A stretch of 64,000 nucleotides of DNA from Acidobacteriaceae bacterium (GTDB lineage: Bacteria > Acidobacteriota > Terriglobia > Terriglobales > Acidobacteriaceae), in the NCBI GenBank assembly GCA_003134855.1, contig PLCS01000007.1, forward strand, positions 381,011 through 445,010, given 5' to 3'. The translations under genes were made by a program, and so were the position numbers. Under the pieces are notes generated by a model, which saw only the letters and a program-made list of their open reading frames with translations, did not search any database and was not told where the DNA came from. This document shows, piece after piece, positions 48,881-58,231 of the stretch (position 1 is the first letter of the stretch; each line of letters opens with the position of its first letter).

Positions 48881-49077
48881 CGTTCTGAGGCTACGGGCAA
48901 GGAAGAATCCTACCCTGCGCCAGCCGAATATGCAACTGTTCCATTAGTGGTCTATAATCCAACCAATTCATTTCCCGTACGCTGCGTGTTTCGCACGTTG
49001 TGAGCTGCAGGATTTCGCGTCAAATCCTCCTCGGAGTTTGCCGTTATCAGAGAGGGGATACCGGAATCGCAGTCAGG

Positions 49078-52000
49078 ATGCGTGTGAGCATTTGGGCCAT
49101 TCCACGGCTTTACGGTGAATCTGCCCTTGGCGACGAGGCAGGGGAGTGTGCCTTCGCGCGCCGCAGATGGCTGATCCTGCTGGCTTTGGCGGCGCTGCTG
49201 TTGCAGGCTTCGAGTCACGCGCAGGGCGGCGCAACTTGGCAGCCCCTCGGTGCCGCCGCTGTCGTCTCGCAGAACTATGGGCTGGTCACCGGGCGCATCA
49301 CCGCGCTGGCGCTGGACCCGTCGGATTCGACCGGCAACACGCTCTTCGTGGGCGCCACCGGCGGCGGAGTCTGGCGCTCGCAGAATGCCGATACATCCAG
49401 CCCCGCCAATATCAGCTTTATCCCCCTCACGGACGACTTGCCGGCGATGAACGGCGCCGTGAACGCTTCCATCAGCATTGGCGCGCTGACCGTGCAGCCG
49501 GGCGGAACGGGAGTGATCCTGGCCGGCACCGGCGACCCGAACGATGCTCCCGATTCCTACTATGGCGCGGGCATCCTGCGCTCGACCGACGGAGGAACCA
49601 CCTGGAGCCTGATCCCGTCCACCGCGGATGGTCTCTTCAGCTTTACCGGGGAGGCATTTGCCGGCTTTGCCTGGAGCACGGTGAACCAGCAGCGGGTGGT
49701 GGCCGCGGTCTCGCAGGCCTACGAAGGCACGCTGGTGAATGCGGGCTGGCCGGGCGTGAGCTATGAGGGGCTGTACTCCTCCTCCGACGGCGGAGCCACC
49801 TGGTCGCTGGCGACGATCACCGACGGCGCCGGTAAGAACGTGCAGGGGCCGAACGGCGGTACGGGTCCTCTCGAAGGAAACGCAGCTACCTCGGTGGTGT
49901 GGAATCCGGTGCGGCAACTGTTCATCGCGGCGGTGCGCTACCACGGCTACTACCAGTCCCCGGACGGCATCACTTTTACACGCATGGCCAACCAGCCGGG
50001 CGCGAACCTGGCGGCAAGCGCGGGCCTATGTCCGCCATATGCCAGCAAAACGGGGTCGCCCGGCTGCCCCATCTTTCGCGGCGCGCTGGCTGTGAATCCG
50101 CTCACCGGCGACACCTTTGCCTGGACGGTGGATGGCGAGAACCAGGACCAGGGAATCTGGCAGGATCTGTGCGCGGTGAGCGCCGGCGTCTGCGCCAACC
50201 AGACGATCACCTTTGCCCAGCCATGGGCGGCGGCGGCGCTGGAGACGAACACCTTGCTGGGTCCGGCCACTATCGCGAACGGCGACTATAACCTGGCGCT
50301 GGCCGCGGTTCCCTCCGGTCAGGAAACCATCCTACTGGCCGGGGCCAACGACCTGTGGAAGGCCACCTGCCCCTACTCGCAGGGCTGCCCATGGCGCAAT
50401 ACCACCAACTCCACGGTTGGCTTCTGCGCTAAGGTGGGCGAGTATCAGCATTCTCTTGCCTGGAATGCGAGTAATCCGCTGGAGATTTTTGTGGGCAACG
50501 ACAGCGGGCTGTGGCGCTCGACCGACGCCATCGGCGAGAGCGGATCGGTGTGCGCGGCGAGCGATGCGACTCATTTTCAGAATTTGAATGGGAGCCTGGG
50601 CTCTCTGGCCGAGGTCGTCAGCATCTCCCAAGCGGGCGCGACGCCTTACACGCTGATGGCCGGCCTGGGGGCAAACGGAACCGCCGGTGTGAACAGCGAC
50701 ACCGGGCCGACCGCCAACTGGCCAGAAATTCTGGGCGGCGAGGGCGGCCAGGTAGCCATCGATCCGATTACCCTTACGAACTGGTACGTGAACAATGGGG
50801 CTGGAGTCTCCATCTACCTGGGCTCGCCGCCGGCGGGAGGCACGCCGGGCGCATTCAATCCGGTACTCAACTACACGACCGATGCGAACGCGGATGTGGT
50901 CATGGATGGGTACACGATGACCGCTCCGGCGCCCTTTCTGGTGGACCCGCTGACCAGCTCACAGTTGCTGATCGCCACCTGCCGGGTGTGGCGCGGGCCG
51001 GCCAGCGGCGTGGGCTGGAGCGACGCCAACGCCATAAGCCCCGTGCTCGACGGCGAGACTGGCAACGCAACCTGCAACGGCGACGCTCTCATTCGTTCGA
51101 TCGCCGCGCTCCCGATTGCTGTTTCCGCGGCGCTGCCCTTGGGCGGTGAAGTGGTTTATGCGGGTATGTACGGCTCAGCACACGGCGGCGCGACGCTGCC
51201 CGGCCATCTGCTCACCGCGACCTACAACACAGCGGCTGGCAGTTGGTCCAGTTGGACGGACGCGACCTTGGGCCCGGTCGCCAACGACACCCGCGCGATG
51301 AACTACTACGGGCTGGACATTTCCAGCATCTTCATCGACCCGCACGACACCACCGGGAAGACGGTGTACGTGACCGTTGCGGGATTTCATAACCTGCTGG
51401 AAAATGTGCAGGCGGTCTACGGCTCCACCGACGGCGGGGCGCATTGGACAGTATTGACGGCCAACCTGCCAGTGGCTCCGGCCAACAGCCTGGTGGTGGA
51501 CCCGCAGGACGCCAAAACGGTGTATGTCGCCACCGATGCCGGAGTCTTTTCGACGCGGCAGATCGCCAACTGCGCCGTCGCGACTTCCGGTTGCTGGTCG
51601 GCCTTTGCCAGCGGGCTGCCGGCCTCGCCGGTAGTCCAGCTCAGCGCCGCCCCCGCATCCGCTACCGTGCACGATCTGGTTGCGGCCACCTACGGCCGCG
51701 GCATCTGGATCACACCTCTGTGGACAGCCACCGAGGACATAACGACGGCCACCGCGGCTCCCGGCTCCTTGACCTTTGCGAGCCAGGTCTACGGCAGCTC
51801 CAGCAGCGCGCAGACGGTGACCGTCAGGAACACCGGAACGATCGCGCTGACTCCAAGCTACGTCAACACCAGCGGCGACTTCAGCGAAACCGGTAACTGT
51901 GCGGGCAGCATTGTGCAACCGGGCCAGAGCTGCACAATTCAGGTCACGTTTACGCCCACCCAGGCCGGCAGCCGGACAGGCGTTTTGACCATCTTTACCA

Positions 52001-54141
52001 ACGTGACCGGAGGAGAGCTGACGGTTTCGCTCAGCGGGACTGGCGCATCCTCGGGCGTATTCAGCCTGACCCCGGCCTCAGTCGGCTTCGGCAGTTGGGA
52101 GGTGGGAACCACTTCGACGGTTTTGCAGGTGACGGCCAATAACAGCGGCTCGCCGGCGCTTTCCTATACCAGCGCCATCACCGGGCCCTTTTCCATCGCC
52201 AGCAACGCCTGCGGCGCTTCGGTTCCGGCTGTCACCGCGTGCAATTTGGCATTGACGTTTACGCCGGTTCAAGCGGGAGCGGCCAGCGGAACGCTGACAT
52301 TTACCGACGCGTTCGGAACGCAGACGGTGGCGTTGAGCGGAACTGGGCTGGCCCCGCCAACCGATACTCTATCGGTCAGCGCACTGACCTTCCCCGGCAC
52401 CATCACGGGTCAGCTTTCGGCTGCGCAAACCGTGACGCTGACCAACAGCGGCGGCGTCTCGCTGACCTCCATCGACGTCTCGATGAGCGGAGCATTCCAG
52501 CAGACGAATGCATGCACCGCCATCCTGCCGGCAAACTCTAGCTGCTCGATCAGCGTGCAATTCGATCCCACGGTGGTGGGAAATCAGAGCGGCACGCTTA
52601 CCGTCTCCGACGTGACGCGCGCGCAGCCCCAGACGGTAGCTTTGAGTGGGGTGGGCATCGCTCCGCCGGCCTTCGGCGTCAGCCCGTCGAGCCTGAGCTT
52701 TGCGGCGCAGCCACTGAACCAGGCCAGTGCGCCGCAGACGCTTACGGTGAGCAACACGGGCGGCGCTCCGCTGGCCAATGTGGGCTTCCAGATTACCGGA
52801 CTCTCCGCCGGCAGCTTCTCCACCGGCTCAACCACCTGCGGCGCCACCCTGGCCAACGGTGGCAGTTGCACCGTGCAGGTCATCTTCACACCGATCGCCT
52901 CGGGCGGAAGCACGGCCTCGCTGGCAATCTCCTCATCGACCTCCGGCGTTACGGCGGTCACCGTGCCGCTCACCGGCGCGGGGCAGTCCCTGGCCGGACT
53001 CAACGTGAGTCCCGCGCAGCTTCTCTTTCCCACCGTCGTTCCCGGCCAGTCCAGCCTGTGGCAGACGGTCAGCCTCACCAACTCCGGCGGCTCCACGACC
53101 AGCTCGCTCACCCTCACGGCCACGCCCCCCTTCAGCCTTGTTCCGGTTGCCCAGAACAACTGCGGCGCCACTCTGGCCGCCGGGGCAAGCTGCTCCACCG
53201 GGGTCATCTTCTCGCCCTCTGTCAACGGAGCGTTCACGGGCACGCTGACAATCGCGTCTCCCTCGCTGACGGCTTCGGCCAGTGTGCCGCTCAGCGGGAC
53301 CGGCGGAGTGCCAGGCTCGGTTCAGTTCCAACCCAGCCTGCTCATCTTCCAGCAGACGGGGGTAGGCCTGGTCAGCGGCTCCAGCACTGTCACCATCACC
53401 AATCCCGATAGCGTGATCAGCCTCGGCAGCCTGGCTCTCACGGTCACGGCGGGCTTTCAGTTGGTCAGCAGCACCTGCATGGCAACGCTCGCCCCCGGAG
53501 CCAGTTGCACGGCCGTCGTCGCCTTTGCGCCGGTCAGCGCCGGAGCGCAGAGCGGCAGCCTGAATGTGGCCAGTAGCGCGCTGCCGGCAGGCTCGTTTCT
53601 GGCGCTCTCCGGCATGGGCTTCGACTTCACCCTTGCGCCCTCCGGCTCATCCACCCAGACCATCACCAGCGGCCAGATTGCCTATTTCACTCTGCTGATC
53701 AACCCGCTCAACGGCTCACAGGGCGTCTTCACCTTCCAGTGCGGCACGCTGCCCACTTCCGCCTCCTGCGCCTTCAACCCCGCCAGCGAAGGCATTCCCG
53801 CCAACATCACCGGCAACGAAACGGTGGAGATTGCCACCGGGCTGACCCAGGCCACGGCCCGCTCCTCGCGCCCGCCGGCCTGGCCCGTTCTTCCGCTGGC
53901 TTGCGGGCTGGTGCTGCTGCCCTTTGCGCTGGCGCGGCGGCGCAGGGCGCTGCTGCTGATCGCTGTGCTGGCTATTCTCACCGGCGGCGTCTCCAGTTGC
54001 GCGTCATCCAGCGGCGGCGTCACCACGGTCCTGACCAAAACCGGAACTGGCATCACGCCTCCGGCAACCTATACGATCCCCGTCACCGCAACCTCGAACG
54101 GCGTCTCGCACCAGGTCACCCTCACGCTCATCGTGGACTAA
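49078..54141 (+). CDS. Giant Asp-box propeller protein with Ig-like repeats
   Basis: About 1687 residues, exported. A basic stretch and hydrophobic helix near the start (RRRWLILLALAALLLQASS) act as signal. Residues to about 890 hold Asp-box/BNR propeller repeats (SSSDGGATW, RSTDGGTTW, YGSTDGGAHW). Residues about 895-1540 hold six or so choice-of-anchor/ASH-type Ig-like domains (SLTFASQVYGSSSSAQTVTV, CTIQVTFTPTQAG-like). A C-terminal hydrophobic segment lies at about 1603-1645 (LPLACGLVLLPFALARRRRA and a second helix). It may be an adhesin or glycan-binding protein. ATG 49078 or an earlier GTG 49000 is possible; neither has a good Shine-Dalgarno. Confidence 0.85.
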   Translation: MRVSIWAIPRLYGESALGDEAGECAFARRRWLILLALAALLLQASSHAQGGATWQPLGAAAVVSQNYGLVTGRITALALDPSDSTGNTLFVGATGGGVWRSQNADTSSPANISFIPLTDDLPAMNGAVNASISIGALTVQPGGTGVILAGTGDPNDAPDSYYGAGILRSTDGGTTWSLIPSTADGLFSFTGEAFAGFAWSTVNQQRVVAAVSQAYEGTLVNAGWPGVSYEGLYSSSDGGATWSLATITDGAGKNVQGPNGGTGPLEGNAATSVVWNPVRQLFIAAVRYHGYYQSPDGITFTRMANQPGANLAASAGLCPPYASKTGSPGCPIFRGALAVNPLTGDTFAWTVDGENQDQGIWQDLCAVSAGVCANQTITFAQPWAAAALETNTLLGPATIANGDYNLALAAVPSGQETILLAGANDLWKATCPYSQGCPWRNTTNSTVGFCAKVGEYQHSLAWNASNPLEIFVGNDSGLWRSTDAIGESGSVCAASDATHFQNLNGSLGSLAEVVSISQAGATPYTLMAGLGANGTAGVNSDTGPTANWPEILGGEGGQVAIDPITLTNWYVNNGAGVSIYLGSPPAGGTPGAFNPVLNYTTDANADVVMDGYTMTAPAPFLVDPLTSSQLLIATCRVWRGPASGVGWSDANAISPVLDGETGNATCNGDALIRSIAALPIAVSAALPLGGEVVYAGMYGSAHGGATLPGHLLTATYNTAAGSWSSWTDATLGPVANDTRAMNYYGLDISSIFIDPHDTTGKTVYVTVAGFHNLLENVQAVYGSTDGGAHWTVLTANLPVAPANSLVVDPQDAKTVYVATDAGVFSTRQIANCAVATSGCWSAFASGLPASPVVQLSAAPASATVHDLVAATYGRGIWITPLWTATEDITTATAAPGSLTFASQVYGSSSSAQTVTVRNTGTIALTPSYVNTSGDFSETGNCAGSIVQPGQSCTIQVTFTPTQAGSRTGVLTIFTNVTGGELTVSLSGTGASSGVFSLTPASVGFGSWEVGTTSTVLQVTANNSGSPALSYTSAITGPFSIASNACGASVPAVTACNLALTFTPVQAGAASGTLTFTDAFGTQTVALSGTGLAPPTDTLSVSALTFPGTITGQLSAAQTVTLTNSGGVSLTSIDVSMSGAFQQTNACTAILPANSSCSISVQFDPTVVGNQSGTLTVSDVTRAQPQTVALSGVGIAPPAFGVSPSSLSFAAQPLNQASAPQTLTVSNTGGAPLANVGFQITGLSAGSFSTGSTTCGATLANGGSCTVQVIFTPIASGGSTASLAISSSTSGVTAVTVPLTGAGQSLAGLNVSPAQLLFPTVVPGQSSLWQTVSLTNSGGSTTSSLTLTATPPFSLVPVAQNNCGATLAAGASCSTGVIFSPSVNGAFTGTLTIASPSLTASASVPLSGTGGVPGSVQFQPSLLIFQQTGVGLVSGSSTVTITNPDSVISLGSLALTVTAGFQLVSSTCMATLAPGASCTAVVAFAPVSAGAQSGSLNVASSALPAGSFLALSGMGFDFTLAPSGSSTQTITSGQIAYFTLLINPLNGSQGVFTFQCGTLPTSASCAFNPASEGIPANITGNETVEIATGLTQATARSSRPPAWPVLPLACGLVLLPFALARRRRALLLIAVLAILTGGVSSCASSSGGVTTVLTKTGTGITPPATYTIPVTATSNGVSHQVTLTLIVD

Positions 54142-54243
54142 CAAAGGCTCAAGCGAAAAACGCTATACTCTACTTTCGGGCCTTCGCCGGGAGCGCTCGC
54201 AGCGTGCCGTTCCCAAGGCCGCGAATGGGGGAAAGAGCAGAAG

Positions 54244-54555
54244 ATGACCGCCAGAGTGACCGTGGAAGAAGTGCAGCGCGTGGCCGAGTTGGCCCACCTC
54301 AAACTGACGGCGGAGGAGACTCCGCGCATGCTCGACGATTTGAACGCGATTCTCGACTATGTGGCCGAGTTGAACGAGCTGGAGACCTCCGGCATTGCGC
54401 CGCTGGCCCAAGTGAGCGAGTTGCTCGATGGGGCGGGTAGCGGCGTACTGCGCGAGGATTATCTACAGCCCTCGCTGGACCGCACCATCGTCTTGTCGCA
54501 GGCGCCGGAGACCGACGGGGTCTTCTTCAAGGTTCCCAAGGTGATTGAGCGGTAG
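54244..54555 (+). CDS. gatC: Asp/Glu-tRNA amidotransferase subunit C
   Basis: The 103-residue small subunit that stabilises GatA/GatB in making Gln-tRNA-Gln or Asn-tRNA-Asn. VTVEEVQRVAELAHLKLTAE, LDDLNAILDYVAELNELETS and LREDYLQPSLDRTIVLSQAP are GatC signatures. GGGGGAAAGAGCAGA precedes ATG 54244. It is followed 42 bp later by gatA; gatB is not in the window. Confidence 0.95.
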   Translation: MTARVTVEEVQRVAELAHLKLTAEETPRMLDDLNAILDYVAELNELETSGIAPLAQVSELLDGAGSGVLREDYLQPSLDRTIVLSQAPETDGVFFKVPKVIER

Positions 54556-54597
54556 CTGCATTTTCATGAAGGAACTGGGCCGGGAACACGTCAGGAA

Positions 54598-56073
54598 ATG
54601 AGGAAGAAACTCTTGGACAGCGCATCCAAACCAGTCGAGAACTTTGTGGAACATCCAAAAACTCTGGCCGAGCTGCGTGCCGGCATCCTGGCGGGCACAA
54701 CCAAGGCCGCCGATCTCGCCGCCAGCTACTACAAGCGCATCGCCCAGAAAAATCCGCGCCTGAACGTCTACCTGAGCCTGACCAAAGAGCGCGCGCTGGC
54801 ACAGGCCGCCCGCGTAGACGATGCGGCTGCCAAGGGCGATCCGCTTGGTCCGCTGGCCGGCATTCCGATGGGCATCAAGGACGTGCTGGTGATGCGCGGC
54901 GCTCCGGCCACGGCGGGTTCCAAAATTTTACAGGGCTATCATCCGCCATACGATGCGACATCGGTAGCCAAACTGGAAGCGGCGGGCGCGGTGTTGCTCG
55001 GCAAGACCAACTGCGACGAGTTCGCGATGGGTTCGTCGAACGAGAACTCCGCCTACGGGCCGGTCAGGAATCCGGTGGACACGGAGCGGGTTCCGGGCGG
55101 CTCCAGCGGCGGCTCGGCGGCGGCGGTGGCGGCCAATATAGCCGTGGCCGCGCTGGGCTCGGATACCGGCGGCTCGATCCGCCAGCCGGCCAGCTTTTGC
55201 GGCGTAGTGGGCGTGCTGCCGACCTATGGCCGCGTCTCGCGCTACGGCCTGATCGCCTACGCCTCCTCGCTCGACCGCGTCGGCCCCTTCGCCTCGAACG
55301 TCCGCGACGCGGCGACTCTGCTGTCGGTCATCGCCGGCCACGATCCCCACGACGCCACCAGCTCCCCGGCCCCTGTTCCCGACTATGCTGCCGAGAGCGA
55401 TAAAGGCGCGGATCGCCTGCGCATCGGCGTCCCGGCCGAGTACTTTGCCGAAGGCCTCGACCCCGAGGTGCGCGCCTGCATCGAATCCGGCATCATCGCG
55501 CTTCAGGCGGCGGGCTGCACCGTGAAGCCGGTCGCGCTGCCGCATACAAAGTACGCGGTGCCGGTGTATTACTTGATTGCGACAGCCGAGGCCAGCGCCA
55601 ACCTGGCTCGCTTTGACGGCGTGCGCTACGGACCGCGCTCGAAGGATTCGGCGACTCTGGCGGATATGTACCGGCACTCGCGCGACGAGGGCTTCGGCGC
55701 CGAGGTCAAGCGGCGCATCCTGCTCGGCACTTATGCGCTGAGCGCGGGCTACTACGACGCCTATTATTTGAAGGCCCAGCAGGTGCGGCGCATTCTCGCC
55801 GAGGAGTATCTGCGCGCCTTCAATGATGTGGATGCGATTGTAACTCCCACCGCGCCAACGCCGGCATTCAAGTTAGGCGAGAAGACCGGCGATCCTCTGG
55901 CCATGTATCTCGCCGACATTTATACGGTGACGGCGAGTTTGGCGGGCATCTGTGGAGTAACTGTTCCATGCGGCGTAACGAAGGCTGGATTGCCGGTGGG
56001 AATGCAGGTGTTGGCCAAGCACTTCAATGAGGCTGCGGCGTTTCGCGTTGCAAGGGCGGTGGAGAGAGGCTAG
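54598..56073 (+). CDS. gatA: Asp/Glu-tRNA amidotransferase subunit A
   Basis: The amidase that frees ammonia from glutamine. 491 residues with the Ser-cisSer-Lys triad: GIPMGIKDVL (Lys), PGGSSGGSAAAVA and GSDTGGSIRQPA (Ser nucleophile). FCGVVGVLPTYGRVSRYGLI follows, where most relatives have GLKPTYG; here the Lys is Leu. C-terminal DAIVTPTAPTPAF and GICGVTVPCGV are typical. ATG 54598 gives a short extra N-terminus. A GGGATCA-type micro-repeat begins at its stop (56073-56102). Confidence 0.96.
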   Translation: MRKKLLDSASKPVENFVEHPKTLAELRAGILAGTTKAADLAASYYKRIAQKNPRLNVYLSLTKERALAQAARVDDAAAKGDPLGPLAGIPMGIKDVLVMRGAPATAGSKILQGYHPPYDATSVAKLEAAGAVLLGKTNCDEFAMGSSNENSAYGPVRNPVDTERVPGGSSGGSAAAVAANIAVAALGSDTGGSIRQPASFCGVVGVLPTYGRVSRYGLIAYASSLDRVGPFASNVRDAATLLSVIAGHDPHDATSSPAPVPDYAAESDKGADRLRIGVPAEYFAEGLDPEVRACIESGIIALQAAGCTVKPVALPHTKYAVPVYYLIATAEASANLARFDGVRYGPRSKDSATLADMYRHSRDEGFGAEVKRRILLGTYALSAGYYDAYYLKAQQVRRILAEEYLRAFNDVDAIVTPTAPTPAFKLGEKTGDPLAMYLADIYTVTASLAGICGVTVPCGVTKAGLPVGMQVLAKHFNEAAAFRVARAVERG

Positions 56074-56165
56074 GGATCAAGGGTCAGGGATCAGGGATCA
56101 GGTCGCCGGATGGGGTTCGTGGTTTCCCACCCTTCGCAATAAGCGCGAAGGACGGGGCACCCGGC
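56073..56165 (+). repeat. Micro-repeat plus palindromic repeat, copy D
   Basis: A GGGATCA/GGGTCA tandem array (56073-56102) is followed by GGGGTTCGTGGTTTCCCA and a stem CCCACCCTTCGC with GCGAAGGACGGGG, ending GGCACCCGGCG (56110-56165). It lies on the left of two AT-richer ORFs. Confidence 0.8.
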
Positions 56166-56191
56166 GTAGAATTCCCTAAAGGGGGTGAACA

Positions 56192-56473
56192 ATGTCCGCT
56201 GATAATTATTCACTATTCTACTGTTTATCGGAAGCAGGTTGGGCGACCATAGAGGAAGGGAACACTCCAGTCGGCTGGGTCCGTATTTACGAACTAAAGG
56301 TGTATCAAGGTTCTCCGTTTGGCCGCGAGAGCCGGAATTGGCAGCAACCAAAAACGCATCCCGATTGGACGGACGTCGCAGCAGACGAACTTGAAAAGAA
56401 ATTTCCGAGGCCAGATAGATCAAACGAACTCTTTCCCGAAACGTTGAAGGCATTAAGGACAACCGCTCACTGA
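56192..56473 (+). CDS. Small hypothetical protein
   Basis: 93 residues, soluble, aromatic-rich N-terminus (SADNYSLFYCLSEAGWATIE) and a basic/acidic middle (HPDWTDVAADELEKKFPRPD). I do not recognise a family. AAAGGGGGTG precedes ATG 56192, so it is probably translated. Base composition is lower in GC than the chromosome around it. It sits between inverted repeat copies D and F with the next gene. Confidence 0.7.
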   Translation: MSADNYSLFYCLSEAGWATIEEGNTPVGWVRIYELKVYQGSPFGRESRNWQQPKTHPDWTDVAADELEKKFPRPDRSNELFPETLKALRTTAH

Positions 56474-56536
56474 CGACGATGGGAGCAGACGTAACACTTT
56501 TGCTCTCTTGCAAAATTCAAGAAGGGGGCCATTCAG

Positions 56537-56932
56537 ATGCGGTTCATGGAGCATTTGAAGCAACGCTGGATGAACGGTAACGCTCGATTCTGGGGGAAAG
56601 AGTGTGTCCGAGTCATGTTCTTTGCGTATGTCGTAAAGAGCAAGCAATATGAAAGAACTGCACCTAGTGTTGCTTGGATCATCAGGCAAACGGTGTTAAC
56701 AAGGTCCGACTGGGGTCAGGTAAGTGACACTGCTCTGGTACATCGACCAACAGGCACGACAATTGAGATGGGGGAAGATACAACTCTCAACTTCGCAATT
56801 CATGCAGTTATTCAAATAGAGTACCTTGCAGAACTGTCCAAGTTGATGCCTTCTTGGGAAGCCGAGGCAATGGTACGCGAAGCTCACGACGCTGCGGAAG
56901 AGTTTATTGCTAAGAAATACGGTCCTAAGTAA
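56537..56932 (+). CDS. Hypothetical protein
   Basis: 131 residues, soluble, no recognised family. It has a basic N-terminus (FMEHLKQRWMNGNARFWGKE), VRVMFFAYVVKSKQYER, and a helical C-terminus (AELSKLMPSWEAEAMVREAH). AAGAAGGGGG lies upstream of ATG 56537. Like its left neighbour it is AT-richer than the surrounding genes and bracketed by repeats in opposite orientation. Confidence 0.65.
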   Translation: MRFMEHLKQRWMNGNARFWGKECVRVMFFAYVVKSKQYERTAPSVAWIIRQTVLTRSDWGQVSDTALVHRPTGTTIEMGEDTTLNFAIHAVIQIEYLAELSKLMPSWEAEAMVREAHDAAEEFIAKKYGPK

Positions 56933-56945
56933 GACGACTAAAGCG

Positions 56946-56999
56946 CAGGGTGCCCCATCCTTCGCGTTCTTTGCGAAGGGAGAGATACCATGAACCCTA
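56946..56999 (-). repeat. Palindromic intergenic repeat, copy F (inverted)
   Basis: Reads GGGTGCCCCATCCTTCGCG then TTTGCGAAGGGAGAGATACC and ATGAACCC on the plus strand, the reverse of copies B-E. The stem is CCTTCGC with GCGAAGG. Together with copy D it brackets the two small ORFs. Confidence 0.75.
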
Positions 57000-57030
57000 A
57001 CTGGAACTTAGTCTAACTGGAGCAGATTTC

Positions 57031-57885
57031 ATGAGCAGAAAAGCGTGGTTTGCAGCTATAGCGATTGCGGCCCAGGTCGCCATCTTTCCAGCGGCTCAAG
57101 CCGCTCCGCGCAAGGCGCACGTGGTGGTTCTGGGCGCGGCGCGGAAGGTGCCGTATTCCAAAATCGGCGACCCGGCTGGCGCGGCTCCCGGCGAAACGGA
57201 ACTCAAGGTGCGCGCCCTGCTGGTGGATGGCGTTGTGAAGGAATGGACCACCGGCGAGGCCCACGATGTGACCGACCGCAGCTTTGTGGTGCGGCGCGTG
57301 ATCAAGCTCAACGACACCTTACCCAATGACAAGACGGGGCCCAGCGAGGGCTCCGCGCCCAGCGGGAATGTAAGTCCCAACGACAAGCCCAACCCCGGCG
57401 ACAATGCGGGAGCCGGTAACAAACCAACGCCCGGCGAGAAGCTCGTCGGCAAACCTGGCCCTGTCGGCAAACCAGCGCCATCCGGCACGCAAAGCCCCTG
57501 GGTCTGGCAGCGCGGGCCGTGGCTGCTGGTGGACCGCGTGACCGGCCACATCGTCGCGCTCAAGCTGCCCGACTATGATCCCGGCGTGAGCCAGGTGATC
57601 TGGTTTCGCGACTATGGCGCGTACTGCGGCGTGACCGCCAGCGGCAAGAGCCTCTACGCGGTCGTCGCGCAGGTCGAGGCGCGCAAGCCGGTGCTGGCCA
57701 AAAAGCTCTCCGCCTTCGAGCCGGAGAGCCATCCCAACCCGGTCTGCGGCCTAGCCGAGTGGCAGCGCGAGCCGCTACGCGTCACCTTCCATCCCACCGG
57801 CAAGGATGCGGTCAGCTTTGACGTGATTCCCGGCTCGGCGGTACTGGTGGAGGATGCAGGCGGCGAGGCGGAGAAGCCGAAATAG
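57031..57885 (+). CDS. Exported protein of unknown function
   Basis: 284 residues with a Sec signal peptide (SRKAWFAAIAIAAQVAIFPA, AQA cleavage). The first domain (KAHVVVLGAARKVPYSKIG, ELKVRALLVDGVVKEWTTGE, DRSFVVRRVIKLNDTLP) and the second (WVWQRGPWLLVDRVTGHIVA, SQVIWFRDYGAYCGVTASGK) are joined by a Gly/Pro/Asn/Lys linker (about 95-152) of PGxKPxPGEK-like repeats. Two mature cysteines could form a disulfide. The family is not recognised. No enzyme motif is visible. Confidence 0.8.
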   Translation: MSRKAWFAAIAIAAQVAIFPAAQAAPRKAHVVVLGAARKVPYSKIGDPAGAAPGETELKVRALLVDGVVKEWTTGEAHDVTDRSFVVRRVIKLNDTLPNDKTGPSEGSAPSGNVSPNDKPNPGDNAGAGNKPTPGEKLVGKPGPVGKPAPSGTQSPWVWQRGPWLLVDRVTGHIVALKLPDYDPGVSQVIWFRDYGAYCGVTASGKSLYAVVAQVEARKPVLAKKLSAFEPESHPNPVCGLAEWQREPLRVTFHPTGKDAVSFDVIPGSAVLVEDAGGEAEKPK

Positions 57886-57999
57886 GGGTTAGGGATCAGG
57901 GGTCAGAGGTCAGTCAAGTGCAAGAACTGCCCGCCGGGGTTCGTGGTTTCCCACCCTTGCGACAAAAACAAAAACGTCGCAAGGATGGGGCACCCGGCT
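57885..57999 (+). repeat. Micro-repeat plus palindromic repeat, copy E
   Basis: A GGGATCAGGGGTCAGAGGTC array (57894-57914) is followed by CCGGGGTTCGTGGTTTCC, the stem CCACCCTTGCGAC and GTCGCAAGGATGG around AAAAACAAAAAC, and GGCACCCGGC with a T-run (GGCTTTTTTGG). The end could terminate transcription of the upstream gene. Confidence 0.8.
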
Positions 58000-58066
58000 T
58001 TTTTGGGGGCACCCATGCTGTAGTTGTTTGCATTCCTAGCTCTGAAAATTTAGAGCTGGGGCGCCC

Positions 58067-58231
58067 TCAGTTTGTTGGGCGCTTGTACTGATGATTGACG
58101 GTAGGAAACTGACTACTGGCGCTCGACCGCCGCCGGCCGGACCTCAACAAATTCCACAACGTCCAAATCATGAAGGCCTCGGCAAGACCGAAGAAACTGA
58201 TCAAAAGCAAGTCGCGAACTGTACTGTCCAT
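58067..58231 (-). CDS. Possible small membrane protein
   Basis: 54 residues from ATG 58231 (a longer frame to 58330 has poorer signals; AGGATAGGGG lies before ATG 58231). One transmembrane helix: STVRDLLLISFFGLAEAFMI followed by WTLWNLL, then a basic tail RSGRRRSSASS. No family is recognised. It lies between repeats, so it may be spurious. Confidence 0.4.
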   Translation of the reverse strand: MDSTVRDLLLISFFGLAEAFMIWTLWNLLRSGRRRSSASSQFPTVNHQYKRPTN

